64,000 bases of DNA from Dichetophora obliterata (Eukaryota > Arthropoda > Insecta > Diptera > Sciomyzidae), in contig OY986435.1 in the NCBI GenBank assembly GCA_963920525.1, positions 102,414,615 through 102,478,614 on the forward strand, written 5' to 3'. A program made the position numbers and the translations under genes. Under the pieces are notes generated by a model, which was given only the letters and a program-made list of their open reading frames with translations, was not told the origin of the DNA and searched no databases. Within the stretch, counting starts at the first letter, position 1. The number at the start of each line of letters is the position of its first letter. Positions 24,103 through 36,281 of this stretch are shown here, one piece after another.

Positions 24103-24574
24103 TGTTTCTTTCGCTGTGTTGATGCGCGTAATCCCTTTTTTTATCCAAATAAAAAGACGGGTTTGTTTCAGCTTGTTTTTTTTTTTAATTTTAGTTGAAA
24201 GAGAACTACAATATATATTTTTTTAATATGAATTATTTGAATTAATGAATTATTATTTTTAGTGATAATGAAAATTGCTTTAATATGTGAAAGCTTAAGT
24301 TTTAATTTAATATAAAGAAAAATATTCAGTTTTTTGTTCTTGGACACGACCTTACTCTGCTAACAATTTTAAATGAAAGAGGAAGTTGCCTCTGTGTTTG
24401 CTCGTAAGGAGCTTAGTTAACAGCCGGAAGCTGTGTTCAATATATTTCAAAACAACGAGTGCGAAATACAAATAACGAGCGACTTAGGAGGAATTCAGTG
24501 CGCTAAAGCTTATGACTTAACAAAAAACATAATCAAATTATAAAGCCTATACGATTACGATCGTGACGCGAACA
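24103..24574 (-). repeat. 3' LTR of BEL element
   Basis: 472 bp, TG...CA ends (TGTTTCTTTCGC to GACGCGAACA in plus-strand reading), about 98% like the other LTR. Confidence 0.93.
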
Positions 24575-24665
24575 TCGCGCCCGCCTTGCACTTGTGCAAT
24601 AATTAAATAAGGTCCTGCAGCATATCCAGAGCCTTAATGGCCTTGGCCAAGCAGTCCCGCGGATC

Positions 24666-25020
24666 TCAATTTGCGCTTTGGCGTCCTTTAGCCTGGCCTA
24701 TACGATCGGATGATCGTGCTGGTTTTGATGGCGACGTACGCTTCACTACGGCCACTCTGCTTTTGATGTGCATTGCTGGTGCCAGTGACTTGTCGAAAAC
24801 AATTCGAGGGTGTTTGTAAGGGTGCAGCAATGTGTGATGCTGTAGGCTGCACACGTGGCACGCGACCTTCGATGTGCACTCCCAGATGCTGTGCGATCGC
24901 GCCAAGCAGTTGAAACAATACGCATGCTTGTGTACGGTGTCCCTGCGCTGAGTTACGGTCATTGCGATGAACCTTCGGCAATACCTTAGCGAATGAAATT
25001 TTCGGCACAGTTGACACTGC
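24666..25020 (-). CDS. Zinc-knuckle open frame 3' of pol
   Basis: About 118 open codons hold three Cys/His units in a row: CQLCRKFHSLRYC, CFNCLARSHSIWEC and CHVCSLQHHTLLH. This is the nucleic-acid-binding knuckle cluster that in BEL/Pao and related retroelements belongs to the end of gag, before protease. Here it lies after pol, next to the 3' LTR, while the gag frame lacks an intact cluster at its expected place (about 29160). It starts near 25020 without a clear ATG (an in-frame Met is at 24962). It may be a displaced gag module, a second ORF, or a nested fragment. Base composition is more GC-rich than its surroundings. Confidence 0.55.
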
Positions 25021-25212
25021 TTGACACTAGAATGGAAGCAAAAAATAGTTCGGGATTAGTAAGAGGGAAATATGATGTAGAGAGTAAAAAAGCGGTTTTT
25101 TATGTATGTAATGAGATGGTCAGATAGGATTACTGATCTATGGAACGAGCAAAAAACCCGGTGAAGATGTTGCGTTGTGTGGGACTGAGTTGCTGAGAAA
25201 GCAAAAAAAAAA

Positions 25213-28200
25213 TTAAACTGAGTCAGAGGGAAGGACACATAATTTCACGATTGGGTGAGTTATGATTCCGTTTTGAGTCTTTATATTCACGACTCGTACT
25301 CGAGAATCGGTACCCCGATATATTTTAATTATCCGGCCTAGACGCCATTCGGTCGGCGGAAGTAGATCATCTTTAATCACGACTAAATCATGCATACTGA
25401 TGTCGCGTTTGGAATATTTCCACTTGTATCGCTTATGCAGCTCGCAGATATACTCTTCCTTCCATCTACGGCTGAACCGATGATGGAGAACTTTCACCTT
25501 TTCCCATCAGTTGATTAAAGAGAGATTTTCTATAGGGGGCTCGGGTAAAGCTACTAAAGGGGCACCTCGAAGAAAATGGCCGGGTGTTAACGGTAAGAGC
25601 TCGGACGGATCTTCGCTTAGTGAAGATATTGGTCGGGAATTTAGCACCGCCTCAATTCTTATGAGAAGAGTTGAGAATTCCTCAAATGTAAATTTTTGTT
25701 GTTGAGCTACTTTTTTAAAGTGAATCTTGAAGCTTTTTACAGCAGCCTCCCACAGTCCATCCATATGAGGAGCTGTTGGGGGAATGAACGACCATTCAAA
25801 ACCGTGAATACTGAACTGTTTGAAATATTTTCAGCAGAATTTCTAATGAATTGAAAAACTCTTTTCGAAGAGTTCGATCGGCCCCAACAAAATTACGACC
25901 GTTGTCTGAGAACAACTTGTTTGGAAGGCCACGTCGCCCCACGAAGCAGGCAAAGGCGGCACAAAAGGCTTCTGATGAGAGATCAGAGACAGCTTCTAAG
26001 TGAATAGCTTTGGTGGAGAAGCAAACAAAAACGCTTACGTATCCTTTGAAATAAAGAGCTTTACGAAGTATTGAGCTCTTCAACTCGAAGGGGCGAGGAA
26101 AATCAACTCCGGTAGTCGTAAAGGGAAGTGAGAAATTGACTCGTTCAGGAAGAAGAGCGGCAATTATTTGCGATTGTAACTTTTTTTAAAGACTGTGCAC
26201 ACTTTATATTGAGATATACAGTGTTTGATTTTGTTTTTTAATTTCGGAATATAATATTCCTGGCGTACAGCTCGGAGCATGAGTTGCTGTTCTGCGTGGA
26301 GAAGCGTTTTGTGAGTGAATTCAAGTATTAACGTACAGAGACGGAATCTTTCAGGTAAAATTATGGGGTGTCTTTCGTTGTAAGTAATTGCTGCATTAGC
26401 TAAACGCCCATTTACTCGCAATACTAATTTTGGGTCCATATATGGATTAAGCGTCAATAAGGCACTTTTATTGGAGATTGGTAATGAGGCGGTAAGACTT
26501 TTATATTCCTCAGAGTAGTATATTAATTGCGACTGTATAATTAATCTTATTTTCACGAAATTGATCTCATCATGAGATAATTCTCCCGAGTTGTTTATGC
26601 GCTTCGCTCGATAATTGGGTGAGCAACAATGAATGAAAGTGAATATATATGAGATTACGCGCACAGCTCTTGGGTATGAGGAAAATCTGTTGAGCAGATC
26701 ATCATCAGGAGTGAAAGTATGGAAAACTTCCACTTTTTTCATTACCCGAACAACAAGGGCCATTGATTTGGAATTTGGCCATTTGTTAGATTCTTCCATC
26801 AACCAAGCAGGTCCATGCCACCAAAGAGAGTTACCAACGAGTAGAGGTGGAGAACAGCCTCGTGTCCCAAGGTCTGCTGGATTTTCTCCTGAGGATACAT
26901 GCCTCCATGTTGCATTTTGAACGTTATTGAGAATTTCAGACACTCTTTTGGCTACATATGTTTTCCAAGTGTACGGGGGCTTCTCAAGTCACGCTAACAC
27001 AATTGTTGAGTCAGACCATAAGAAAAGTTCAGGGGACGGGAGATGGAGCTCAGAGAGTATGTGTTTCACTAACTTGGACAACAGAGCACATAACTCGAGA
27101 CGGGGCAAGCTTATAGTCTGAAGTGGAGCTACTTTGCTTTTAACGACCAACAAATGAGAACTTAGTACATGATTTGAAACGGAAGTGCGTAAATACAGCG
27201 TGGCCTTTTCTGATAAGTCACAAAATCCATGAATTTGAGTTTTCTTTTGTGGAACAAAGCCAATCCACCTTGGAATCCTTATCTTCTCAATGGATGGCAA
27301 ATTTTCGAGATATTCATTCCACTTGAAGAGAGACATGGGCTTAAGGAAAGCGTCCCAATCTACGCCTTATATCCAGAGTTGCTGAATGAGCATTTTAGCT
27401 TGGATGATGACTGGTGCTAACCATTCGGCGGGGTCGAATAGTGCCGCTACAGCAGACAAAATTTGTCTTTTTGTGGTCGACGTGGTTAACGCGACTAGTT
27501 TTATGGAGTAGCAAAAGGAGTCGCTGACCGCATTCCATTGTATGCCAAGCGTTTTTGTTGAACTTGAGTCATAAAACTTTAAAAAATTGTCATCAAGCAA
27601 ATCTTGACTGGGAAGATGCTGTAAGAGATCAGCATGATTTGCGGTGATTTTTCTGAGAGGAAAACCACCCGATTTGAGAGCAGCTATTACCTGAGTTTGG
27701 GCATCCAGAGCCGAGTGTATATCGTGACCCCCGGACAGAATATCGTCAACATAGGTTTCACGCTTGAGTATGAGGGGAGCTAATGGAAATTCAACTTTGC
27801 AATCCTCAGCTAATTGATGCAAAGTTCGAATAGCCAAATACGGTGCGCAATTAACACCAAAAGTAATTGTTTTGAGACAATAATCTTTGACCGTTTCAGA
27901 AGAGTCAGGACGGAAGAGTATTCGTTGATAGTCTTGATCGTCTTCGTGCACCAATATTTGACGATACATCTTTTCGATGTCGCCGTTGAATACGAAGCGA
28001 TATAATCGCCAATTGAGAATAATATTCATGATATCAGATTGAAGAGTAGGACCGGTACAAAGCACGTCATTGAGAGAGTGACCGCTTTGTGACGATTTTG
28101 AGGCATTAAATACTACTCGAACTTTCGTGGTGGTACTCGTTGGTTTGATTACAGCATGATGTGGTAGGTAGAACGAGAAGTATTTGCCGTCACGTTCAAT

Positions 28201-29161
28201 TTCATTGGAACATACTTCCTGCATGTGGTTTAGTGTTAAATATTCCAGCAGTACTTGGTTATACTGAGGTTTCAATTGGGGGTTTTTGGTTGAGATTCGA
28301 TTCGATACGTTTGTATTGCTGTAGGGCAACAAACCGAGAAGCACCTAATAACACTTGAGAGTCAAAGGTTTTCTTGAAGGGTAGTTTGACCACATACCGA
28401 CCGTTTGTTTGACGAAATGTGGTACTTTTATATAAGCTGTCACAGTATAAATCTTCTGCTGAGACCGCTCGAGAAGTTGGTACCTCTTCTAGCTCCCAGA
28501 ATTGGCGGACTAGGTCACTGATAGAGGGTTCAGTGACACATTCAACCTGAGTTGAGAAAGAACAGCTCTGAACTGTTAAAGGACCACTAAGAATCCATCC
28601 GAAAACACTGTTTTGGGCCAGCAGTCCACCAAAAACGTTGGAACGTAAGCCTTCGAGTAAAAGACTCGGAATAATATCGCTTCCAATCAGCATATCGATT
28701 TGGCCAGGCAAATAAAAGTTGGGATCTGCAAGTTTTAAGCCTTCTAACCCTTTGAAATCAGGCTTCGCAAAGGTGCTAGATGGCAATAAGCTGGTAAGTC
28801 TGGGTAAGACAATTGCCTGCACTTCTAGTTGGAAGCTGAGATCTTTCGTGACAATCTTAAGAGTGCAAACTTGACTCGAATTGCCAACCATCTGACCGCC
28901 TATGCCAGATATATTGTTGAGAATTTTTTGGGTTGGAAGTGCGAGTAGATTTTTAATTTTTGCAGAAATAAAAGTTTTTTGAGAACCCTGATCAATCAGA
29001 GCTCTTAAAGTGAAAATTTCTCCCATGTGTAATACATGGATAAGGGCAGTGGGTAGAATAACCTTGTTTTCACTAGCGGAAAAGAGACTTGTTACTTCAG
29101 CATTTCTTTCGGGCAGAATGTCAGAAGAGCGGTTATCGGAGGAGACAACAGTTGGTGACAA
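25213..29161 (-). pseudogene. BEL/Pao pol polyprotein, broken
   Basis: In order: aspartic protease (RALIDQGSQKTFIS, 28.95 kb), RT (VRVVFNAS; FGVNCAPYLA; YVDDILSGG near 27.75 kb), RNase H and linker (26.99-27.34 kb), the integrase zinc-binding and core domains (26.94-25.5 kb, with FSDNGRNFVGA and GLWEAAVKSF supplying D and E positions), and a DUF5641 C-terminus (25.21-25.50 kb). The main frame is stopped near 27367, 26989, 26164, 25764 and 25507. The protease stretch and one integrase stretch (25796-26083) are in a shifted frame. Such a protein would normally be cut into the replication enzymes; this copy cannot make it. Confidence 0.9.
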
Positions 29162-30306
29162 CAGTTAGTGCAGACGTTTCGACATGCATCGATGAGCGAA
29201 TAGTTCCCTTGTGCGTAATGTTCCGAGTGAAAGTTTTGCACATTGGACCTATTAGTCGAGTAATGTTGAGGCTGGTTTTGCAAGTGTCGATCAGGGAACT
29301 TGTGATGTCTCAACGCGTTACAGTTTTGGCTGTTGAAGAGAGCTGGTTGGTTCCTATTTGGAACACTCGGCGCTGCCCATTTGGGCTTTGCACCCTTAAT
29401 GCTGTTCAATTTTTCAACGACTTCGAAGCGGGCTGTCAAGAATTCGTCCATTTGTAGCCACGTTGGGAACTCACGCCTTGAAGTGAGGGACTGCTCCCAT
29501 AGTGCTAACGTCTCCTCCGGGAGTTTTGATGAGCACAAATAGACGAGAATGGGGTCCCAGTGATCAATGCAAACTTCTTGGGCTGACAGCATGGCAAGGC
29601 AGTCATTGATGGTTGACTGAATCCTCTGAATTGCCAAACTATTTTCAGTTGTTGCGGCAGGGATATTGAATAGGATTTTGAGTTGGTTATCCACCAGTAT
29701 CCTTTTATTTTCATAGCGTGAGCGAAGGGCTTCCCACGCCAGAGAAAAGTTTTCATCGCACAGCTGATATCTCTTCACAATATTTCCCGCAGCGCCACGA
29801 GTCTTATTGCGAAAGTGATACAGCTTTTGCGCGGGAGTCAATCTTGGGTGATTTGTGTAGACTGCCGTGAACATGTCTTTGAAGGGTGGCCAGTCCTCAT
29901 AGCTGCCGTAAAATATCTCGGTATCACACGGAGGTACCTTGATACAGGCGCTAGGGTGCTCTTGAGATTGAGCCTGATTTATTGATGAGCTGTGAGATGG
30001 TTTGACCATCTCATTCTCAAACATTTTCCCCAGATCCATCATGTGCGTTTTGCATTGATGATATGTTTCAACACACGAGCTGTATTTATTCCTAGTAGAT
30101 TCTTTAAATTTGTCAGCTACTGCTGTCTCCTCAGCGACTATGACTTCTGCGTAGGCGTCGTTCAGTCTAGCCCATCTTTAGTCTAGATCGATTATCTGGA
30201 CGTGTACACTAGAGTCAGTGTGATCATCGACGGGAATGGTTTCAAATTTAGAGCAAAATTGAACCAAATTGTCGGACGCAAAAATAAATTTGTCCTTGGT
30301 GTTCAT
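29092..30306 (-). pseudogene. BEL/Pao gag (DUF1759 type)
   Basis: ATG at 30306 opens a frame with a TAA at codon 43 (30178-30180), then continues for 361 more codons. The central part has FYGSYEDWPPFKDMF, LYHFRNKTRGAAGNIV and WEALRSRYENKRIL, the DUF1759 capsid-like region of Pao gag proteins. The end (DACRNVCTNCCHQLL) occupies the place of the zinc knuckles but lacks a proper C-x2-C-x4-H-x4-C spacing, and overlaps the protease frame by 70 bp. The stop and the damaged end show decay. Confidence 0.85.
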
Positions 30307-30399
30307 TTTTGCGGAAGATCTGGTCACCCGAGCGTATCGAGAATCCAATGCGAAAACCGTTAATTACGGTTAAAAATTAGCGACAATGGAGTACTTGAA

Positions 30400-31205
30400 T
30401 GCTCTTCAGAAGTAGCCCGAGATGGCAACTCTGTATCCAAAAATGTATTGAGAAAAATCGAAGAATATTCAGAAGCCGTTCGAGTTGGCAACTCTGAATT
30501 TCCGTAAACTTTGAGAGATTCGTAACTTATTCAGAAGTTGCACGAAATGGCAACTCTGAAAATCTGTATAACCAACCAAACTTTGAGAACCTCGGAAGGT
30601 TGCCCGAGATGGCAACTCTATATATGTTAAAAAATTTGAGAAATTCGAAAAAGTAAAGAAACGAATAATATTCAGTAGTTGCCCAAGATGGCAGGTCTGA
30701 ATACCCGTAGAATCTTTGAGACAGTTGAAAAATTTGAGAACTGAATAATATTCAGTAGTTGCCTGAGATGGCAACTCTGAATATACGAAACAAAGTTTGA
30801 GACACTTCAAAAAATTTGAGAAACGATTCGTATTCAGAAGTTGCCCGAGATGGCAACTCTGAATATACGAAGAAAAGTTTGAGAAACTTCAAAAAATTTG
30901 AGAAACGATTCGTATTCAGTAGTTGCCCGAGATGGCAACTCTGAATATACGAAGAAAAGTTTGAAAAACTTCAAAAAATAAAATTCCAGAAACGGATAAT
31001 AATCAGTAGTTGCCCGAGATGGCAACTCTGAATCACGAGAATTAATTTTTCCAAATTTGAAAGTGTTCAGCAGTTGCACGAGATTGGCAACTCTGAATCA
31101 CGAGAAATATTTTTTCCAAATTTGAATATGTTCAGAAAACTTCAGAGAACTTCAAAAAATTTGAGAGACGATTCGTATTCAGTAGTTGCCCGAGATGGCA
31201 AAAAA
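30400..31205 (-). repeat. BEL leader tandem repeats with an 18-bp dyad
   Basis: About eleven units of 62-87 bp each contain GTTGCCCGAGATGGCAAC or a close variant followed by TCTGAA. GGCAACTCTG-type cores are near 30425, 30488, 30549, 30611, 30690, 30769, 30853, 30934, 31021 and 31085; the last unit ends in GGCAA at 31200. GTTGCC and GGCAAC are inverted about a 6-bp centre, and the spacers contain AAATTTGAGAAACGATTCGT. The block lies in the transcribed leader just upstream of gag. Apparent open frames here are artefacts of the periodicity. Confidence 0.88.
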
Positions 31206-32393
31206 GAGATATAGATTTAAAAATATGTGTTTTTTTTTAAATGTGTGTATAAAAATGTATGTGTTCAATAATGCGTGTTTAAATTGCTTAAAATCTGTGT
31301 TTAAAATATGTTTAAATTTGTTTAATTAATGTGTTTGAAATTGTGTGTATAAATGTGTGTGCACTAAGCTGTGCGCACTAAGTTTTTTTTTTTTTTTTTT
31401 AAATTTGTTTAAATTAAATGTGCTTAATATGTGTGGAACAGTTGTGTGCAAAATATTAGTTTGTGTATAAATTGTGTGCATAAAATGTTTTATTGTAATT
31501 TTTTGTAGCGTATGTTGAATTTATTTATTATATTATTGTTTCTTGCGTGTTTCTGTATGTTTATTTTATTCAGTTAATCTGTGGTTTGACGTCATCTTAC
31601 TTCAACGGCAGAGGTATTTCTTAACTCTGGGATAAGTTAAGTTTGAAATCCTATGACTTAAATACCGCCTATGTGAATTCATGCACGATCTAGCGAACTT
31701 GCTCCGTTTAGGTGGAGATGGAGCTGCTCCTTTGTGCTCTTGTGTTTCGCTTGTTCTTTCAAAAGGTCACATAAGCCAATGTGTCTCCCCTGCTTGGGGT
31801 GCGCAAAAATTCACTCGAAATGAAAATATAATCGAATGTAAAAATTTTCTATACAACTGCTCGTGTTGAATTAACGTTGAAAAAATAAAACGGAAAAACT
31901 TTAATTTTTGCCAAAATAACAATATGTTGCCACGTACAATTGCACAGCGTTTCCACGCAAACGACGAAACGTGTGTGTGTGTGTATGAATGTGCGAAGTA
32001 TATGCAGAAAAAAAATTACTATTTCCACGTACCTTTGTTCTTGGGATTCCCTCAAGATTTCTCTGCTTGGATGACTTCTTTGTCAAATCGATCGCTAGTC
32101 AACTTACTGTTCCGCTCCTCTTAGCTACTGGTGACACTCGGGCTGCAGCTCTATGCAGAAAGATGTTTAAATGTTGTTGCTCGCGTTCCCGCTGATGGTT
32201 CGCTGCTAGTGCTGCACTCGGTGCTATAAGGCTTCCTTAAGTCGAATTGCAGATCACCTGTAATTAATTAAACCTGCAAACAAAAGTTTAAAGTTCTCAA
32301 GTTTTTGAGCCTCCGCTGGGAGGCTGACACCGTTCTCCCTAACCACACTTTTCACTACAGCACGTTTTTTCTGTCTTTTTAGTTTTTCTCACA
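31206..32393. other. BEL leader, non-coding
   Basis: A TG-rich stretch (TGTGTGTATAAA-type words, 31220-31500) and then mixed sequence with no convincing frame. Confidence 0.5.
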
Positions 32394-32656
32394 ATTTATA
32401 CTTTCTTCACACACTTTTTTCCGCTGTCTATTATTATTATTTTCTTGGTTTTAAAGTTTATTTCCTTACATTAATTAGTTTATTTTTAATCAATTTTATA
32501 ATTTCTTTATTTTTCTCTCAGTAGTTGCCCGATTTATACTTTCTTCACACACTTTTTTCCGCTGTCTATTATTATTTTCTTGGTTTTAAAGTTTATTTCC
32601 TTACATTAATTAGTTTATTTTTATTCAATTTTATAATTTCTTTATTTTTCTCTCAA
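32394..32656. repeat. Tandem duplication in BEL leader
   Basis: A ~126-bp segment (ATTTATACTTTCTTCAC to TTTTTCTCTCA) occurs at 32394-32520 and again at 32532-32656. At the joint is GTAGTTGCCCG, the start of the dyad repeat found 1.3 kb away, suggesting template switching during reverse transcription. Confidence 0.8.
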
Positions 32657-33048
32657 CTTTGTTCTAGCACTTTTTTTTTCTTTTTTATACACTTTTCATT
32701 AGAGCTCTTTTTGTTCTATTATCTTTAATTTCTAAATTATGTTCTTAATATTTTGGTTTTAATCACTTTACAAAGTTTTTCACTTCTTTGCTACTCGACA
32801 ATTGATTCAAACAAAAAAATGGCGTGTTCAAAGCGCGCTTACCTACTTTGTATTTCGCGAGTTACCTTTTTTTGATTTCCTTATTTCTCATTGCGCTCGC
32901 TACTCGCTGCTTGTGGTATTTTAAGCTAGGTTACTCCTGCTGACAGATTCTGCTGATCGGGTGAGAGATTTTTCTTTTTTGCAAGATAAGAGATTATACT
33001 AGTATAATTGTAGCTAGTTGAAATGCTTCCAGAGGTGGGTTCTAAGAG

Positions 33049-33063
33049 GGCTCGAAGGACCAA
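33049..33063 (-). other. Candidate primer-binding site
   Basis: Immediately inside the 5' LTR (minus-strand sense) the sequence is TTGGTCCTTCGAGCC. A TGG start is expected for pairing with a tRNA CCA end. I do not assign the tRNA. Confidence 0.55.
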
Positions 33064-33534
33064 TGTTTCTTTCGCTGTGTTGATGCGCGTAATCCCTTTT
33101 TTTATCCAAATAAAAAGACAGGTTTGTTTCAGCTTGTTTTTTTTTAATTTTAGTTGAAAGAGAACTCCAATATATATTTTTTTTTATATGAATTATTTGA
33201 ATTAATGAATTATTATTTTTAGTGATAATGAAAATTGCTTTAATATGTTAAAGCTTAAGTTTTAATTTAATATAAAGAAAAATATTCAGTTTTTTGTTCT
33301 TGGACACGACCTTACTCTGCTAACAATTTTAGATGAAAGAGGAAGTTGCCTCTGTGTTTGCTCGTAAGGAGCTTAGTTAACAGCCGGAAGCTGTGTTCAA
33401 TATAATTCAAAACAACGAGTGCGAAATACAAATAACGAGCGACTTAGGAGGAATTCAGTGCGCTAAAGCTTATGGCTTAACAAAAAACATAATCAAATTA
33501 TAAAACCTATACGATTACGATCGTGACGCGAACA
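33064..33534 (-). repeat. 5' LTR of BEL element
   Basis: 471 bp, TGTTTCTTTCGC to GACGCGAACA in plus-strand reading, followed by the CGTAG target duplication. Confidence 0.93.
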
Positions 33535-34479
33535 CGTAGATTGACCTTATTTGCCACGGTTGCCCGTTTATCTGTGCAAAGCTTAAATATTCGTAATTTT
33601 AGTGTAGTTGGCAGAAACTATGAACTGATATATTCAATATCAAATTGATACTGGAATGATTTCTTACAGTTGAAAAAAGATTTCTAAACTGTTAATCGGC
33701 AAATTTTTTAAATTTTTAAAAATTTACACAAAAATTTAAAGAGAAATACCGCGTATATTGCAAAAAGGCCAAAATTAATTTCATTTCAATTTTGATCATT
33801 TGAAAATCTATTCAATAGCTTAAAATCAAATCTAGGTATGTTTGATTTTGGCGTAATAACGCCACACGGGCTTACTAGTTATATTTATCACTTAAACAAA
33901 AATCAAGCAGTGTTGTTAAACGTACTTTTTCAGTTAAATTTGCTGTACTCACAATTCGTTAAATCAGTTGAAGGTTAGCAAAATCAAGACTAAATTTAGA
34001 TTTAGAACATTGATTGGGACAGGCTACCTTTCTGCGGTATAGTTTAATTAAGCTTTTTAATGAACACGTACAAAAACCTTGGTTCAATAGCTCTATAAAG
34101 AATCTTATAGCCGCGCTCAATAGCACTTTTATGCGTTGGAAGCGGTGAAAAACTTCCGAACTTTATGTAAAATTTAAACGGCTAAGAAAATCGGTATTGA
34201 TCGGTATAATCTACAACTAGGTACTGCAGTAAAAAATTTGAAAATGCTGTTGGAGGTAAAAAGAAGTGGAACGAAATCAGAAAGATTGGTATTGGCAAAC
34301 TTTCTTAAGGCAGCTGTTAATTCGTGGAGATCAATGATCTCAATAAAAAATTCGCAAATATTTCATTGCCGGTGGTCAATGAAACGTCTATGCTAACTCC
34401 TTTGGTGTTCTCAGTCCAAGTGTAAGTTATTCGTTTCAATGTGTGACCCAATAGTAAGTTCTGCAGAGCTTGCTGGCAA

Positions 34480-34640
34480 TAAAATCGACTGCAACGAGAA
34501 TTGATGAGATTCACTCTGCATTTTTAAAAGTGCTTCTTCCTGTAGTTTTGCCCTACATTAACTATTTATTTAACTCAGTTATAACCACGTCCATTTATCC
34601 AAGTATCTGGAAACGAGCTAAAATCATACCGATTCCTTAG
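34480..34640 (+). pseudogene. Decayed non-LTR RT, segment 1
   Basis: Plus-strand codons give IKSTATRIDEIHSAFLKVLL, then PYINYLFNSVITTS and WKRAKIIPIP, the region just before RT motif 1 in CR1/Jockey-group elements. Weaker coding traces extend upstream to about 34250. A hAT-like insertion follows at 34641. Confidence 0.7.
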
Positions 34641-35812
34641 CAGGGCTGCCAACTCATTTCAATCAAATTCCCCAACTCTAGTGATCAATTTCCCCCATTT
34701 TGATACCGATTCCCCCCAAAATATATATGTCCTTTAAAACAGTCTTTATTCGGTAAATATTGTAATAAGTAAGATTTTTTTAGCCTATATGCCAACATCC
34801 ACAAAAAATTTGACAAAACATTTTTTAAAATAACATAAAAACATAACATAAAATAGGTTATAAGAAACGACTGGAATAAATCCTTTTAAAATTCAAGTAT
34901 AAACATTTTTTAACATTTTTTTTTCCTTTTTCTTAAAGCATTTCAAGCATTTTTGTCTTGTTGACTTTTTTATAAAAGCTATATCACAACATATAACATA
35001 TATTGCATATTTGCGGTTAAGACTTATGTTCAAAATTTAAGTCATTAAGTTAATTTTTTTGGAATTTAAAGAGATTTACCGTTTTGGTAAAAGTTCTATG
35101 AGAGTTAGGTGTGATTTTCTTCAGATTTTGACAAATTTTAAGCATGTGATGTGATATTTCACGCCAAAGCATGTGTGAAAAATTTCAAGCCAATATATTA
35201 ATTTTTGTGGCATTTAAAGAGATCACTTTTGCTAAAATCCGCTAGCTAAAATCAATTTGTATGAGAGGTAGGCGTGGTTCTCACCCGATTTTGCTCATTC
35301 TTGAACTTGATCTTATTTTTTTTTAATATAAGCACATGTTTTGAATATAAGCACAGACAGACAGACATGGCTAAACCAACTCAGGAGGTGATGTTGATCA
35401 ACAATAAATCTACTTTAAAAAACGTCAAAAATGGAATGACAAAGCTAATATAGCCCTTACGCAGTACGCGTGGGGATTAAAAAACAAGTTAACTTCTTGT
35501 AATCACTTCCTGTGATCGTAAATTAGCTGATTAAATCAGTCAAAGCGAATGCCAAAAAGGGAAAGCTGAAGAAATGTATGTTGCCAACTGAGGTTTTTAA
35601 TGCAATAGGAATTTTCAACAACAAAGAAACTTAGTAAAGTAATTAAGCATATTAATACGGAAAATTTTGAAATTTTCTATGATTTTTAAATGAATTTAAA
35701 AACAAAAGTAAAATTAAATTAATTCCCCCCAAAAATTAACTCATTCCCCCACTCCCCCCTCGAGTCAAAATTCTACCAAAATGGGGGAATTCCACCCGAG
35801 TTGGCAACACTA
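34641..35812. mobile_element. hAT-like MITE inside the non-LTR RT
   Basis: The left end CAGGGCTGCCAACTC and the complementary right end TAGTGTTGCCAACTC are hAT-like. It interrupts an RT frame that reads ...KIIPIP before it and GKSPNKYRPIAIL after it. No clean 8-bp duplication is seen. Subterminal ATTCCCC/GGGGGAAT tracts mirror each other, and the interior is non-coding. Confidence 0.7.
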
Positions 35813-36281
35813 GGTAAGTCGCCTAATAAATATCGTCCGATAGCTATTTTACCGTATCTCTCAAAAGCTCTGGAGCTGATACTAAACAAACAAATTAGAA
35901 AATTTATTGGTTATCATAAGCTTTTGATTGACAGACAGTCAGGCTTTAGAGCACAGCGAAGATGTGTTACAGCACTCATTGATGTTTTAGAAGACATTCA
36001 TGTGGGTATTGATGATAATAAAGTAGTTTTTTTAGTACTCTTGGATCTTGGATGGCATTTGAATGTGTTGATCACACTATCCTGAAAACAAAACTGTAAA
36101 TTTTTTTTTAATTTCTCGCCAACCGCCCCAAACTTAAAACAGTCATACCTTGTGATCAGACTGCAAGCTGTATGTGTAAATAATCAAACATCCGATTACG
36201 TATCTGTTTCACGTGGAGTTCCTCAGGGATCCATGCTTGGGCCCCTACTGTTTTCGATCCATGTCAATGACTTACCTAAGA
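35813..36281 (+). pseudogene. Decayed non-LTR RT, segment 2
   Basis: It reads KYRPIAILPYLSKALELILN, RQSGFRAQRRCVTALIDVL and VVFLVLLDL, then after a frame break SVSRGVPQGSMLGPLLFSIH and VNDLPK. These are RT motifs 1 to 4 of a CR1/Jockey-group element. The YADD block is displaced to 40280 by the insertion starting at 36282. Confidence 0.85.

Larger units (their letters stand above)
24103..33534 (-). mobile_element. BEL/Pao LTR retrotransposon, 9,432 bp
   Basis: Two LTRs (24103-24574 and 33064-33534) flank gag and pol on the minus strand. A perfect 5-bp duplication CGTAG (24098-24102 and 33535-33539) marks insertion. The order is gag, protease, RT, RNase H, integrase and DUF5641, as in BEL/Pao. 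Gag and pol contain stops and frameshifts, so this copy is dead. The LTRs differ at roughly ten positions by eye, implying moderate age. The leader is unusually long (about 2.75 kb) and repeat-filled. Confidence 0.93.

Noticed and set aside
30469..31079. Open frames with SELPSRATTEY repeats
   Set aside because: Periodic artefacts of the BEL leader tandem repeats, not proteins.
31681..32195. Short frames in the BEL leader
   Set aside because: No homology marks, both strands, and outside the gag-pol order.
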